From Lota lota (lineage: Eukaryota > Chordata > Actinopteri > Gadiformes > Lotidae), in the NCBI GenBank assembly GCA_026745465.1, contig JACYXH010000826.1:4108292-4172291 (forward strand): a stretch of 64,000 nucleotides of DNA. The letters run 5' to 3'. A program made the translations under genes and the position numbers. Under the pieces are notes generated by a model. It made no database searches. It was not told where the DNA came from and worked only from the letters and a program-made list of their open reading frames with translations. This document shows positions 40,301 through 53,935 of this stretch, in pieces. Each line of letters opens with the position of its first letter. Positions within the stretch are counted from its first letter, which is position 1.

Positions 40301-43300
40301 AGCGTTTTGAGTGCCGAACCGCCCCGGGAGGTAGAACGGGATGGGGGGGGGGGGGAATAGTCTAGTGGTTAGGTTGTTTGTGACTCCCTGCCAAAAGGTT
40401 CAGGGTTCGAACCCCGCAATGGTTCCAGTCTACCTGTTGAGAAAGATTTGAATAAAAGCATCTGACAGATGTGTGGCTGGGGGAGTATTGTGAAAGTGGG
40501 CAAATATGTATATATATGGATTTAACTGTTGGTTCCAATTTATTTGCTCCAGGGAAAATGGTATACATGTCTCAATGACGGTTTTATTGTAAATAGAGGT
40601 AGACAGTGTCAGTGTCAGACAGAGGACAGACAGACAGATGTAAGTACCTGTCTCTCGGTGAGGTCAAGGTTCACAGCGATCTCGTATCTCCTCAGCCGGG
40701 TCAGGTAGTTGTGGTGGGCGAACTCGGCCTCCAGCTCGCGAATCTGCTCCTTGGTGAAGGCTGTCCGCTCCTTCCTGGGTTTACTGCTCACGTCCGACTT
40801 GTAGTTCCCATCTTGAGACTCTGGAATCAAACACCCACACACATCCCTGGCCCAGTCAGTCAGAGCAGATTTATATGCAATAGAGAACAAAAAAAAAAGC
40901 GGGTTTAGAAGTAAGGCCTATGTGAGGGCAGGTACATATCAGTCAAGGAGAGAAAGAAAAAAGAAAAACAATGGTATAAGGAAATTAAAATTAACTGCCA
41001 ATCACATTTTACTGTTGGCCTTTGTTTATGAACACCTGAAGTGGGTGGGCGTCCCTCAGGAGCGGTCCCAGACAGAAGCACATGTATGTTGGAGTGCAGC
41101 TGTGCTCTCGCAATAGACTGGCGTTCGTAATTTGCAATATTGAGGTAATTTCTTTCAGGTGTAAAGGGGTGGTTGCTGTACACTCCACAGCATGACATAT
41201 GGAAGAGAACGGCTCAGCAGGATGTTTAACTTATACTACAGTCTGTGTTTAGTTTCTTATGCACTTGTTAGAACTTTAGTTATTACAAGTTGTTATAACT
41301 TGTTGCTATAACTTTAGTTATAACAAGGTATTTGCATGTTATTTGCATTTCTTAATTATAACTAAGTGTCCAACTCTCTAAATGTTGTCTGTCTTTTGAA
41401 TGAATAGGACTCAAGTTAGTTTCAGATCAAAATCAGAAAAAGACAACAAACAACAGCATCCATAAAAATAAATGAAAGCCATTGAAAACTATGGGACAAA
41501 CAACATGAATGAACTGGCTAGGCCATATATTACATGCAAAAGAAGGCTCAATAGACAAGAATGCTAAATGAAGTCTGTCTCCCAAAATTATTGATTTTAA
41601 ATGGTTAAATGGTACTTTGTTCCCTTACGACAAGGGATAACATGCAAAAATGAAACGTGCCCGCTTTCTTTTGTCATACCCTTATTGTCTTTATTCTGGG
41701 TTTTCCACAACCTCACAGAGAAAGAAAGTGCACATTTTTTATTTGGTCGCCTAAACTTTCCTATTGTGAGGAGGTTTGCTCTGTGGTTGCTTTATTTTCC
41801 CCTGTTGGACAAGCCGCGGCTGCACAGAGACGCACTTGAAAGCGGGCCTTGATTGCATGCTAATTCACATGCGGTGCTGTTCTGTAGCGTGTGTTAATCC
41901 AGCAGGCCTGTGTCAAACTAAACTGTAAATAGCGCTAGGAGCTCTGCGCCAGACTCACGAGCCCCACCAGACCCCAGACCGCGCCAACACAGACAGCACA
42001 AGAAAACCCAACCGCCTTCACTCAAATGACAAGGATTACGCGTAACAAAAAGTACTTTGAGGACTGAAGTCATTGTACTTATTTTTTGGGGGGTTATATT
42101 GTCCTCCTCCTCTTTCTAAATTAGTATGTCCATCTTAGTCACTAGCCATCCAAAGTTATCTACAAAGCTGTAAACTTTAACTGTTACTTAAATCCTATAA
42201 TGTAATGCGTAGTTGAACTCAAACACGAATCATATAGGAACACACATATGGAGAAATCCCACATGTGATTTACAGGAACTGAAGCTGATCATTGCTTGAC
42301 CAGTCACGAGCGTGAGCAGTTTTGCTTTGACCCTGTATTTCTTCCCTGCAATTTCCACCAGGCGCCTTTGTACGTGTCTGGGCCAAGATAGAGAGGGGGG
42401 AGAGGAGCTGATTGGGGCAGGGTCTCGGAGGGCTTTTACTTAGCTTCTCCCTGGTAAACACAGACATTGTGTAAGAAGAAGAAGAAGAAGAAAAGTATAA
42501 CAGAAGCAGCTGCCCCAGACCAGTGGGTTGTTGGGAGTTTAAAAAGGAGGGGCAGGTTTTTTTTTCTTTTACGAGGGCCACCGCACCACAGCAATTAGGT
42601 CCTCGCCATGACTTTCATCTGTCCACAAAAACAGACGAGTGTAATGAGAGAACTTCAATTCATGTGTCGAGAGAGGACAGGTCACGCTCGGTTCAGAACA
42701 GGGCCCATCTAAAATAACATTGAAAAAAATGATAATTACGTAATCCGTAGGGGAAAATGATTATTTAAAAAGAATAGGTGAAATATATGTTGGTTGTCAT
42801 TTTAATCTATTGTGGTTAGAAGTGACTTACTTGACATTTACAAGACTGAAAATAAAGGTACCACTAAGCCATATTATTGCAAAACCCCTTTCAAAAAATG
42901 TGGCTCCCAGTGAGAAGTTATCTCTGCTTAGTTTTTTCTCTTGTTTTATACTTTTCCAAAATAGTATATTTGACTAAATGAGACTCAAGGTTTTATGTCT
43001 CGTTTTGTCAAACTTTATTGTTTTGCACACAACAAAAGATGGAACTTAAAAAGACAAACAAACCACACCCTTGTAATGTGTGCAATTCAATGAGATGACT
43101 CAGTTAATTTGCCCAAGTGAGAACTAAATTAGCCCAACTGACAAAATGATATGATGCTAAACTGAAGGCTGAGAATACATGCAGCGATCCAACACAGACA
43201 TCCAGACAACCACAACATTAACACAAGATTCAGAAGAAAACAGTCTACCATATCCTTCTATAAAGAAACAAATTTAAATCTAACTTCAGCTGATTTTATT

Positions 43301-46300
43301 TAGTTTAGACATTTCAGTCAAACGGGATGTTTAGCATGAAGATTAGCTCTTGTCTGTGTATATATTATTTATATATGTTATTTGTTTTATTTTTATCTAC
43401 TGCCACATCTCAGGGGATCCTTCCTCAGGTTTCAAGTCCAGATGTTGAAACCAGATCGGGGAGTCTTTCAGACAGCACAGGCAGCCGCGTGATATTTAGA
43501 CAGCTGATTGAGTCAGCAAGCCGCGCGGCCGTGGCTAATCAACGTGATTGGTGTTAGCTTGAAGAGAATGCGCCATGCGCATAATGAGAATGCCCTAACT
43601 ATCAAGCAGTGGAAGGGGTAATGCGGGATAGCTTAGGGGCCCGCAGGGGCTGGGATCCGATAGATTTGACGAAGGGGAAGAGGAAATAGAAGATGTTGTG
43701 TTGGGTTTGGGACTTACTTAAACTGCAGCAGCGGCCTGTCTCACATGTGGTCTGACTGGACGACTTAGGACAAACAAAATGGTCGGCCTCAGAATCTGAG
43801 CAATCGCATTCCGGAAGAAACTGTCATGTGAGATGATTTTGCTCATATTTCTGCAATATACGCTCCGCAGTATCATTATAGGACAGCTATTTCATTTTTT
43901 GGAATCCAAAGTGGCCATTTTCCTGGGAGTATGGTAAATTAAATAGCTGTGTTGTAAATGTTGTGACAGTTGCAGGCCAGCTCTTCCCCATTGAACATTA
44001 CTCCACCGTAACAGTGATGTCACATTACAAATTGCGAGCAAGCATAACAATCCATTACAGTCAGCTGAGACTCAAACAGGGATCATTATTATTATATGTA
44101 TTTTTATACTGTATGTTTTTTACTCCTCAAAGAAGGTCCTGTCCAAAGGGTGAGAGGTTTTGTCCAGAGGAAACAACCTGCATCCTGCGTGAAAACGAGC
44201 CTAATGCTGCGGAAACAGAATCAGCCCTATGGCCTAAAACGCCCTGGATACGCTCAAAATGTTACGTCCACACCTCAGGCCAGGTATTGTGCACACAGAG
44301 AACTCCTGATGGGCACTGTTTTATTGACTTTGTAAAGGTAGAGGCAGAGTTCAAAATATTCCACCAGACAGGCAGTCGGAGCCATATCGTTCGTAGAAAA
44401 AGGATAACTGTCTAGGTATATCGCGTTGCTGTTCAAATCTCACCCTGACCGGGCCCTAGGAGTTTGTCATAGTGATTATGGTTCGTAGCTCCCGCTTATC
44501 AGTTGTGTCCAAAAAATACGATATTTTTTGTTTACTATATTTTATAATTTCTAACTTGATTTCCACTATATTTGATTATTTACTTGTTTTTTTTTCTTTC
44601 TGTGAAATCATACAGACTCTATTCTCTATCTTCAACAAATCCTACTGTTATTTATTTGAATTTATCATAGGTATAATAGTCATATGTGTTAATATAAAGT
44701 ATTAATTATTTTTATTTCATCCAATATTTAATGTGGAACTTAAATAACATATTGCATTGTGCACACGAAGGAACTAACATTGTTGTTTACATTGTACAAC
44801 CTTATAAGAAAACTCAATGGCTGAAATAATGGCCAATAAACCAATAGTCAATAGCTCTTTACACTTAATTGTTTTAAAACTGCTTAAAACAAATTTTAAA
44901 TGAACTGACCATTTTCCTTCTGGAACCTAGGATATTTTTATAGAAACAATTACATTTTAATTAGTCTTTTAATGTCCCTGATATATTATTTATGTTAGTT
45001 ATAAACATCAGCCCTGATAAATAAAGTCGTTTTTATGTTCAAGACAATAAAACAAATGACTTTGAACTCGACACTGATACTGTAAATACATTTCCCTCAG
45101 ACACTGTCAGCACTAAAGAATAATTTATTAAAGCTGACTATGCACATCGGTTAGTATGGAACTGTTTTATTTTATTTCCATTTCTTTATTTCTGCCTTCA
45201 TGAAATTATTTATGATACACATTTGCTCTGAGGTTGGGACAAATCCTTTAATAAATCGCAGCTAAAATCCATAATCTTTCTGGGTGTTAAGTGTAATGCG
45301 CGGCGCCGGTTCTGTCTTTTACAATCCATGACATTAATTCTTTACAGTGTGTCTCATTTTCTGCTCTTCAAAACCAGGCCTGAAAATGTACCAGATGTGA
45401 TTTTAAAATAAAACATGCCCGCAGTTCACCCTGAGCCTTCTAGAGCTCTCTCAATGCCCTGCTTGACTTATGGTAACTGCTTTTTTTTTCCACATCTGCC
45501 AACACCTCCAAAGTCCTTTGGAGACAATACTGTGCCATGAACGGCTAGTCTCTGTTGAAATGTGTTGCTGAAAGATTAAGAGTGATGAGCGGAGGTCACC
45601 AGGGGCCGTAGGGGCCACAGTTGCTCTGGCGCTCCCCCCTCATTCATGTGACAATGTTTGTACAAGAATTAACGTTAAAACAATGAGTCGTCTAAAACAA
45701 TGGCATTGATTTCAAACGCCTACATAAATGTGATGGTCTATTGTGGTTAAGCGGCATAGACTGACTTCTTCATTAAACACTGTTAAAGTGTCTCACTTTA
45801 CCTTGATTTAATTCTCCTAAACAAAGACAATCTCTTTATTAAGTATCTTGCATTGATTCCCTCCCCTGTGCCTGGCTATCTAAAGCGTTCACAAGTTCAC
45901 AACCTCCCCCCTCCCCTGCCCTCCCCTCCCCCCTCCCCTCTCCCCCCTCCCCTCCTCTTACCTGAGCTGTCACTCTTCCTCTTGCCATGCCTCTTCTCTG
46001 CCTCGGCGGGGGACAGAGTCTGCCGGCCAAAGTCCACGGGGGCGCAGGTGGTGCCTGTGTGGGGGCTGCTGCTGCCCCCCAGGATGGGGGTGCTGGCACA
46101 CATGCTTGGCCCTCCAGGGGGGCCCAGGTCCTGGGTCCCGGGGCCTCCGTCCGGCCCCTGGTGGGTCTGCGGGTGACAGAGGTTCACATGGCGGGAACCG
46201 GCATTGCCGTTGCCCGGCGACGGCATCTGCGGGATGTGCCAGTGGGCCTGCTGCTGGGACGTGGCGTGCGCATGTTGCTGCTGGTGGTGATGATGCGGGG

Positions 46301-46586
46301 GCAGGTTGCCCCGGTGAGAGGGGTGATGGGGGTGGTGGAGGTGGTGGTGCGGGTGGTGGTGCGGGTGGTGGTGCTGTGCCGAGAAGAGGCTGTCGTCGGC
46401 GGCGGTGGGGTAGCCCGTGACGATGCAGGGCGAAGGGGATGAGGTGGAGGGCGAGGAGGACGGGTCCGGGTAGGAGACGTGGTCCGAGCGCCCGTGCAGC
46501 GTCAGCGGGGACTGGGTGAAGGCCGGGTGTAGGGCCTGCGCCGGCGCATGGGGGCTGCGCAGGCATCCGAACAGCGTGTGATCCAT
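37100..46586 (-). CDS. meox2: homeobox protein MEOX2 (mesenchyme homeobox 2), complete, 3 exons, 339 aa
   Basis: MEOX2 (Gax/Mox2) is a nuclear homeodomain transcription factor of paraxial mesoderm, limb muscle and vascular cells. Three exons, 46586-45962, 40820-40648 and 37321-37100, encode 339 residues (human 304). The N-terminus [17 protein letters not shown], the His/Gln-rich region near residues 75-115, and [20 protein letters not shown] just before the first junction are typical of MEOX2. The homeodomain spans about residues 224-283, from [19 protein letters not shown] to [16 protein letters not shown], with the helix-3 Q and N of WFQNRR intact. The C-terminus ends SSEHAHL as in human. 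Introns interrupt before and within the homeodomain (between Q and VKVW), at the positions of other MEOX genes. The additional length lies mainly in the exon 1 His/Pro/Gly-rich part. Teleosts can have meox2a and meox2b; which one this is cannot be decided here. Confidence 0.96.
40153..40175. repeat. poly(C) run, 23 bp, in meox2 intron 2
   Basis: Pure C run. A 16-bp G run lies at 37699-37714 and a 13-bp G run at 40343-40355. Confidence 0.97.
40356..40467 (+). mobile_element. tRNA-derived SINE in meox2 intron 2
   Basis: The head contains RNA polymerase III promoter boxes: A box TAGTCTAGTGGTTAGG (from 40358) and B box GGTTCGAACCC (about 40404-40414), 40-50 nt apart as in a tRNA. It is followed by a short body ending AATAAAAGCATCTGACA, the 3' tail form common in teleost tRNA SINEs. 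It does not fold as a full tRNA, so it is not called a tRNA gene. A poly(G) run abuts the 5' end. Confidence 0.75.
40648..40820 (-). CDS. meox2: meox2 coding exon 2 (first 43 residues of the homeodomain)
   Basis: 173 nt, residues 209-266, starting [20 protein letters not shown] and ending in NLDLTERQ. The acceptor is GATTCCAG and the donor CAG|GTACTT. The segment [20 protein letters not shown] is identical to human MEOX2. Confidence 0.97.
40821..45961. other. meox2 intron 1
   Basis: 5.1 kb with almost no microsatellites, in strong contrast to the rest of the window. Parts such as 41820-41960 (with ATGCTAAT) and 43050-43200 have the look of conserved regulatory DNA, but no alignment is available. 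Confidence 0.7.
45962..46586 (-). CDS. meox2: meox2 coding exon 1
   Basis: Residues 1-208 plus one base. The ATG at 46586 is followed by G and preceded by G at -3. The exon holds the MDHTLFGCL start, a long His-rich stretch interrupted by Pro, Leu and Gln, and the [14 protein letters not shown] motif. The donor is CAG|GTAAGA. The reading frame remains open upstream through the (CT)n tract, but no in-frame ATG lies between that tract and the chosen start. Confidence 0.95.
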
Positions 46587-46622
46587 CGCATGCAGCGACG
46601 TGCCTCTCAGCCCCAGACAGGT

Positions 46623-46760
<138 letters not shown>

Positions 46761-47206
46761 AACGCAAAGGAGAGAGGAACCGGACGCGACCGGGATAAAG
46801 TTACTAAACCAACCGAGAAGAACGTGATAAGGAACCAAGGAATCACCAGCAAGTATATCCAAACTCTCTCCTTAGCTGCTGCTCCAAGACTCTCCCTCTG
46901 GTCCTTTATCAGTCAGAGAAAGAATAAGAAAGAAAGAAAACTGAAAGAAATTGGGTTGAAGGAAAAAAGAAAGAGTTGGGAGGGAAGGAAAAAATGTGTT
47001 CTTCTTTTATAGGGGTGTCCAGGCGCGGTTAATCCGGAGCAGGCAGCCAGTTGCCGGGCTGCGAGGGAGGTAAACAGTGAGCCCGGGGGTGAGCTGCAGA
47101 AGGGGACCTCTCGGATGACAGCAGGAGCTGAGGTGCCTGGAGCCCGGAGCTGGGAGCACAGGCTGGTTCCCTGGAAGTGGCGAGCGAGAGGATGGGGCTG
47201 AGGGGA

Positions 47207-47220
47207 GGTTATAAATAGGG
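47207..47220 (-). promoter_or_regulatory. TATA-like / MEF2-like element upstream of meox2
   Basis: The minus strand reads CCCTATTTATAACC, which fits both a TATA-like box and a MEF2-like site. It lies about 620 nt upstream of the meox2 start codon in a GC-richer stretch (47030-47220). A start site just downstream would give a 5' UTR of about 600 nt that includes the (CT)n tract. This is inference from the motif and distance only. Confidence 0.3.
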
Positions 47221-47482
47221 TGTAACGTGAGAGGGAGGCTGGGTCAGAGACTGCATACGCGCTACTGACCACATACATATGATCACCCTCCAAAAAGCAC
47301 AGCACAATAAATCTGCACTATTAAAATGGCTGAGCCTCGGGAAACACAGCAATTTATTTTGGAATTGGATTTGACCTCTGACAACCTCTCCCGTCTGTTT
47401 TCTATTTTTTTTGGTGGTTTTCTCCGTAGAAGTGAAACGGTTCTTGCGGGGATTGGCAGAACGGGGGTCTGGGATGTAACAT

Positions 47483-47505
47483 GGGGGGGGGGGGGGGGGG
47501 GGGGG
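47483..47505. repeat. poly(G) run, 23 bp
   Basis: Pure G run about 0.9 kb upstream of the meox2 start. Confidence 0.97.
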
Positions 47506-48802
47506 ATATAGTGTTCCAAGAGGTCAGGGGGTTAAGTTTGGGATGTCGACCGACCTTTGAACCCTGTCATTGCTTTAAGTGGCGTGTACATTTTTATAGG
47601 GGTACATGGTGATGGTGGTGGTGTTGTTGGTGGTGGTGGCGGAGGGTTCATTTGCTTTCATGTGTTTTTGTTTTCCCCTCTTCCTCCCCCCCCCTGCTCT
47701 CTTCATCATTACCCTGTCAGTACGTATACACAGATCAGCCCACCGCCCTGGAGGAGCTCCACTCTCCCTGTCCTGCTGGTGTGCTACTGCTTCTCTGTGG
47801 CTTCAAACAATGACTTATTGTTTGTGGCTTCAGACAATAAGTACACTATATGTATACTATAATTTTAATTCCATTTGCTATGCATTCCTTTAGAAAAAGC
47901 AACAGAAAAGCACATTCATTATTGAATATATGAATAATCCTTTGGATATAAAACAACGATCACTTTTCAAATCTACCAAACCCCTAACGTTTTTTTTCAA
48001 AGAAAAAAGATAATTGTAATGTTTTAATGTTAACATGATGAAATTATCACGTAAAGGCTACACCTAGTAGCATCAACTGGAACTTAAAAAAGCTTGAAAC
48101 AAACAGCATTCCACCAGGAGTAGGCAGAAAATATGTAGTAAATTACATTTTATGTTCATTCTGAGATGCTCAGTGCAAGTAAGGGGTCAAAATGAAGAGG
48201 CATATTTTCATGTACTGGCTACCTTACCATCAAATGGGACTGAAATCATATAAATAAAAGTATATGACCAATTCAATTATTATATGCCCTGACACTATAA
48301 AACTGTCTAAACAGATCAATTAGTTACTATATGTACATTCCATTTGTAATGTAACAAATCAAATTATACAAAATAAGGCCCAACACAAAATATCAATCTA
48401 GACTACATGTAGTAAAGTAATAAGTTTCGAGGCAATAAAAGCATGCAACCTGTTGTTGAATGGGTAAAAATGTCTCTAATCAAATATTTAAAGTCTGGGT
48501 GAAAGAACTCTGGTTTTATTTATAAACAAGAACAATATTTTAGAACAATATCTAGAACAAATAGTGTATTTATATGCATGAATAATTATTAATAAATAAG
48601 TATTTAAAATATGACAGAAGACAGACATTTTATGTAAATTATTTTATAGATGCTTTGCACTTTCTTCTAGCCCATTATATTATTATTTGTATATGCAGAT
48701 CATAGTCTTCTTATATTAAGACATCAAAACAAATGTGAATGTGTTTTCATAACTCTTCATCACAGTCTGCCATTTCCCACTGCAAGGTAACACCCTCCAG
48801 TT

Positions 48803-48804
48803 CA

Positions 48805-48866
<62 letters not shown>
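48803..48866. repeat. (AC)n(AT)n compound microsatellite
   Basis: A short (AC)n block followed by about 50 bp of (AT)n. Confidence 0.95.
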
Positions 48867-48873
<7 letters not shown>

Positions 48874-49260
48874 ATCACATAGTCAACTCAACTTCAGCAG
48901 AAATAAGCAAATAGATCCTAAAATAAAATTATTATCATTATTATTATATTATATCATTTATTGTTTTGCGTAATCTTACCGTAATTTGGTATGTTATTAT
49001 AACCAGTATGTTATTCATACATTTTAAAAGGTCATACTGTAACCTAGTTATGAGTAAATAAAACCTTACATTATTTGTTTTGACTGCAGGTTCCAGTGGA
49101 GAGCTCCACACACGTCTGAACGTGTGACACGGACTGTGCCACATACTCAGCGGGCCCCGCATGGGAGAGGAAATTAATTCCCCTTACGGGGGAAAACGAC
49201 TTTAACAGACACCACCACCATGCACCGCCATGTAGCAGGCAGACAGACCGGGACTATGTC

Positions 49261-49265
<5 letters not shown>

Positions 49266-49321
<56 letters not shown>
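49266..49321. repeat. (AC)n microsatellite, 56 bp
   Basis: Uninterrupted. Confidence 0.95.
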
Positions 49322-49323
<2 letters not shown>

Positions 49324-49718
49324 CTGGTTTGGGAAGCGGATGCACCGCGGCGAAAGAAGGTACCCTTAAGGTGAAGCGTGTAGGTGTTGGAAACAGCTTC
49401 TGTTGTTTACATTACAAATTAAGGATATATTAGCCGGTCGACCAGGGCGGCGGCTCAGCCCTGCTAGCTAGCAATATTAATACACATGTTTCTAATCGGT
49501 CAGCCAGAATGCCCTGTGGCGTGGGCGACCCAGTGACTCTCTCTCTCTTTTGTACTAGGATGACTCAACCCCCAGGCTATCGCATTAAGGCCTGTGTGTT
49601 GGTTATTTGTATGTAATGACACCGAAAGCTGATTGTGTTTAGAGATATTAGCGAGAGATTTGTCTTCCAAAATCCAACCCAGTATTCAAGGACAGAGTGG
49701 AGTAGGACACTGGGTTGA

Positions 49719-50095
<377 letters not shown>

Positions 50096-52606
50096 CACTG
50101 ACAACAACAAAATATGATACTGTCAGTTTGGTTCTGATCTGTTTTAAGCGATAGGAATGCATATTTAGCCACCACAAAATCCCTTTCTTAAATAATTTTG
50201 AAATGAGCTTTGACGTTTTCTGTCTCTTGATAGATAACTTTGCATCAAATGTCCGTTTTGTAATTCATCAATCCACCAGTGATAAGATGACAATCGTTTG
50301 TTGAAGTCAAAATAAAGGCATGGAATATAAATGTGTAACTGAAGCCATGCTAGGCCCCTTCGGCTCATAATGGACCTGTTCCTATTTGCATTATTTACTT
50401 AACTCTGTAAAAAATACAGTTTGTATTACAGGAGCTGCAGTCTCTGCCGCTGACAATGGACATAATCGCAATAACAGCAGCCACATTCTTTTCACGAAAG
50501 CAAAGAATTCAAACAGATTTTTATACATCCTTTATCTAACCTTGACCAAGTCCACAAGTCCAAAGCACCAACCATAAAACGATTTCCTCATTCTGAAGAA
50601 AATAAAATACTAGATTTGGTAAATATACAGAGAAGAGAAAGAGAAATTGAATTAAGAGAAATTGAATATCCTTTAACGACCAGCCCTTGATGTAGCTCTC
50701 AATATAATACAGGGTTCTGGACAGATTGAGTGTGTGTATGCTCATTACTGAAGCTTTTCAGGATAGCTTTTCAGGATCTTTTTTTATATAGAAAGATTTA
50801 TGAGTGCCTTGCTTTTGATGTTGCACTCATAGATCACACAGCCATGTCAATTTCATACGTTCAATAAGAGCAATACGACTTTTACTTTTTTATGTCTAAA
50901 GTACGCCATATTCCCAAAGGGAGCTAAAAATAATAATAAGTAAAACTGCATTACATTGTAAAAAAGTAAAATAGTCATATATTGTATTTTAGGTCTATAT
51001 ATTTTTTAGATAAAGATTTAATGTTAAATAATGTTTATGATAACAGCATGTATCAAATATACAGGTACTTTATTTGTAATTATTTTATTTATATTTGTTC
51101 ATTTTGATGGTGTTAATAAAAACATATGCATAGAAGAATTCCCCATAACAATTTACAAAGTATTTAGTAGTATCTATTTATATAGCTATCTGATTGTCTG
51201 TCTCTGTCTGAAATATGAATTATACTTTTATCTGAATTCACTGTACATCGGCAGTAAAAAAGCATTTGCTAAGTGACACAAAATAGTACACAATAATGGT
51301 TTGAAAGATATTATTAATAATAACTGATGTAATAAAATGATGAATGAAACTGGCTGCGTGGAGGTGATAGAGGAGATGAAGGAGAAGTATCGTCACCACC
51401 GTCTTGTTTCATTTCAGACTTCATCTGTATAGATTTACAGTTGGTTGTCGTCTGCAACACACACGGTTGATGTACGACGGCGTTTGAGAACTAAGCGTTG
51501 CGTCTCCGCTCCCAGCTTGTCTCCATAAAGGAGAGAACCAAATCCTTCTTCTGGAATTAGCATGGAAGCATCAAAAGAGCTTCTGAATGTACGATGTTGA
51601 ACACAAGGGATGGTGCGCTTTCTCGCTTAACAGAGCTGAAGATGGACAAATCCCTCGAGTGGTTAGGAGATTTCATGAGAATAAATGTGAATTGACATTT
51701 GTCCCACTGAAGGATAATATAGAATTTGGCATCTTCATTTGTTTCAATATTGTCCTATTACTATTAATGTATATATATATATATATATATTGAAACAAAC
51801 AATAAATAAATAAACAATAAATGCAGTCCTGCCAAGCTCAATCTGGATGTTGTTTGACACTTTCATTATTTTCCTAAATTTACATTATAGTATCAGTAAA
51901 CATTTTTTTACCACTCACTTAAATCACACAGTGCATAAAGGAAACATTATCATTACAACCAAATTTAAAAGACCAGGTCCAAAATAGGTGTGTTTCAAAT
52001 AATCTGGGACTAAATCTATTTTGAATCCAGGCCAGTGCCAGGCACCGACACGTTCTTTTTGGGCCAAGTTCGGAAACAGCTCTGCTCTAAGGTGGCCATT
52101 TTCTGGAGCTTAAAAGGCCACAGACAGCTACAGTGAGATCATCATCTATTATGGTGTGGCTGGGCCTTGCCTTGCGGGCAGCTCGGATCCTTTCCCCTCA
52201 GCCTGGAAGCCCTTGGAAGGCCTCAGACGTGTGTGATGCTGTGCAGGGCTCTCACACCCCAGTCTGGCCACGCCTCAAACAGTCCAGGGTCCACACACCA
52301 AAAAAAGAAAAACTCTTATAAATCTGGGCCTGCTACAACCACCAAACCAAAAAAGAGGAAGGCCCCGAGATCCAGCTCCGGGGCCAACGTGCTCAGCAGC
52401 CGCGCACATTAACCCAATAACACCGAGCTGTGCACGTTATCCAATAACACGCTTCCTCCTAAACTAAATGTATAAAAAAGGCCCTTCCTTTCACACGCTT
52501 TAAAGGACCTCATATGGGAATGGGTGCCAGCCGCCTTCAACACCACCAGACCCCTGTTCTGCCTGAACTGTGACTGGGACCATTAGTAACTCTAAGCCCA
52601 ACACCG

Positions 52607-52618
52607 CCCCCCCCCCCC

Positions 52619-52712
<94 letters not shown>
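52607..52712. repeat. very long poly(C) run (106 bp, one interruption)
   Basis: C at 52607-52618, one A at 52619, then 93 uninterrupted C to 52712. It is exceptional in length for a vertebrate genome. Confidence 0.97.
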
Positions 52713-53381
52713 ACCTCCACTTTATACTGCTATAGGCTTCCCTTTTCTCTTTAACGGTATAATTTGTGTCCGACGCCCACACCTCTGGCCCGATCCAAGC
52801 GAGCTTTTGGAAGGACCATTGCTCCTACTCCTAAACTCTGGCCATATTGCATCACTTCAGGTTCTCTGTGATGCTGCAGATCGCTCTGAAGACATGCTGC
52901 TTCAATAAGACCAATCATTCTGAAGGGTGAAGTCAACCCTGTCATGATTTTACGGCTTCCTCTTTCTTCTCTCTCCCTCTCTCTCTGGGATCCTGGGGTC
53001 GGGTCGGGGTTCTGGACGTCTCCCAGAACATTTGTTCCCTCCGGTTCCTGTGCGGGCAGCCGTACTAGTGCCGGGGGGGTTCCACCCGTACTGGAGCTGG
53101 GGAGACTCATTAACACTTCATCTACGTTCAGCAAGCTGAGAGGGTGGAGCTCCTCTGTCATGCGGGGCCAGCACGCGCCCAGACGGGGATTCATCGCTCA
53201 CATGCTAGGTGAGATGATGTGTTTGTGTGTGGAGAATGGTTTCCAACAGGAGTTTTTTGGATTTGATGTGTTTTTCTGATCCAACACCACCATTTACTGT
53301 ACTGTACTACACTTCAACACCACACACTACTGCACTATACTATACATCACTACTAACCCCCGATGCTATGGTAATCTTCAC

Positions 53382-53707
53382 CAGTGGTTCTCAAACCTTT
53401 TCATTTCAAGGACTTTGGGACTTTGATTAGATTTTGTCCCAGATGCCCCCATCTGATTAGATATTTGTTGCTAGATATGATGTAGCCCAGAATAACTGGT
53501 ATTTTAAATGTGTGTATATCTGTTTATCTACTGTAGCTAAGGAGATAACAGAGGAGATAGTGAACCCTATTAACATAATAGTCATTATTATACATTCTCT
53601 CATTGAGTTAACTCCTAGTGAAGAAAATATCAGTGAAATTAAACAATCCCCTATTTTGCTGGGACCCCCTGAAAGCAGGTACCTGGACCCCTCTATGAAA
53701 ACCACTG
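53382..53707. mobile_element. short hAT-type MITE (326 bp)
   Basis: The left end CAGTGGTTCTCAAACC and the right end, in reverse complement CAGTGGTTTTCATAG, form inverted repeats of the classic hAT (Charlie-like) form. The flanking octamers ATCTTCAC and CTCTGCAC match at 6 of 8 positions and look like a decayed 8-bp target duplication. No coding capacity is present. Confidence 0.75.
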
Positions 53708-53935
53708 CTCTGCACTACTGTACTGTGCTATGTTAAGAAAGTACAACTACACGAAAAAGCCTCTCAGTTCCAGTAACCTGAGTAGTTGTCATTTGTTACT
53801 TAACACCCCTGGGTACATACCTGCTATCGCTAGAGTGACCCACCCTGTTTCAGAGTTCAACGCCCCAGGTGGGTCCAGTACCAAAAAATAGTGACCTCTG
53901 CTGGCATGGAACGTTATAGACCCCCATACCAATCA

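Larger units (their letters stand above)
37322..40647. other. meox2 intron 2
   Basis: 3.3 kb, mostly single-copy in appearance between 38.2 and 39.9 kb, with poly(C), poly(G) and the SINE near the exon 2 end. Confidence 0.85.

Noticed and set aside
40356-40440. A tRNA gene
   Set aside because: A and B boxes are present, but the acceptor and anticodon stems do not pair and a SINE tail follows.
52751-53194. 147-codon minus frame as a possible retroelement piece
   Set aside because: No recognisable protease, reverse transcriptase or other domain and no flanking repeats.
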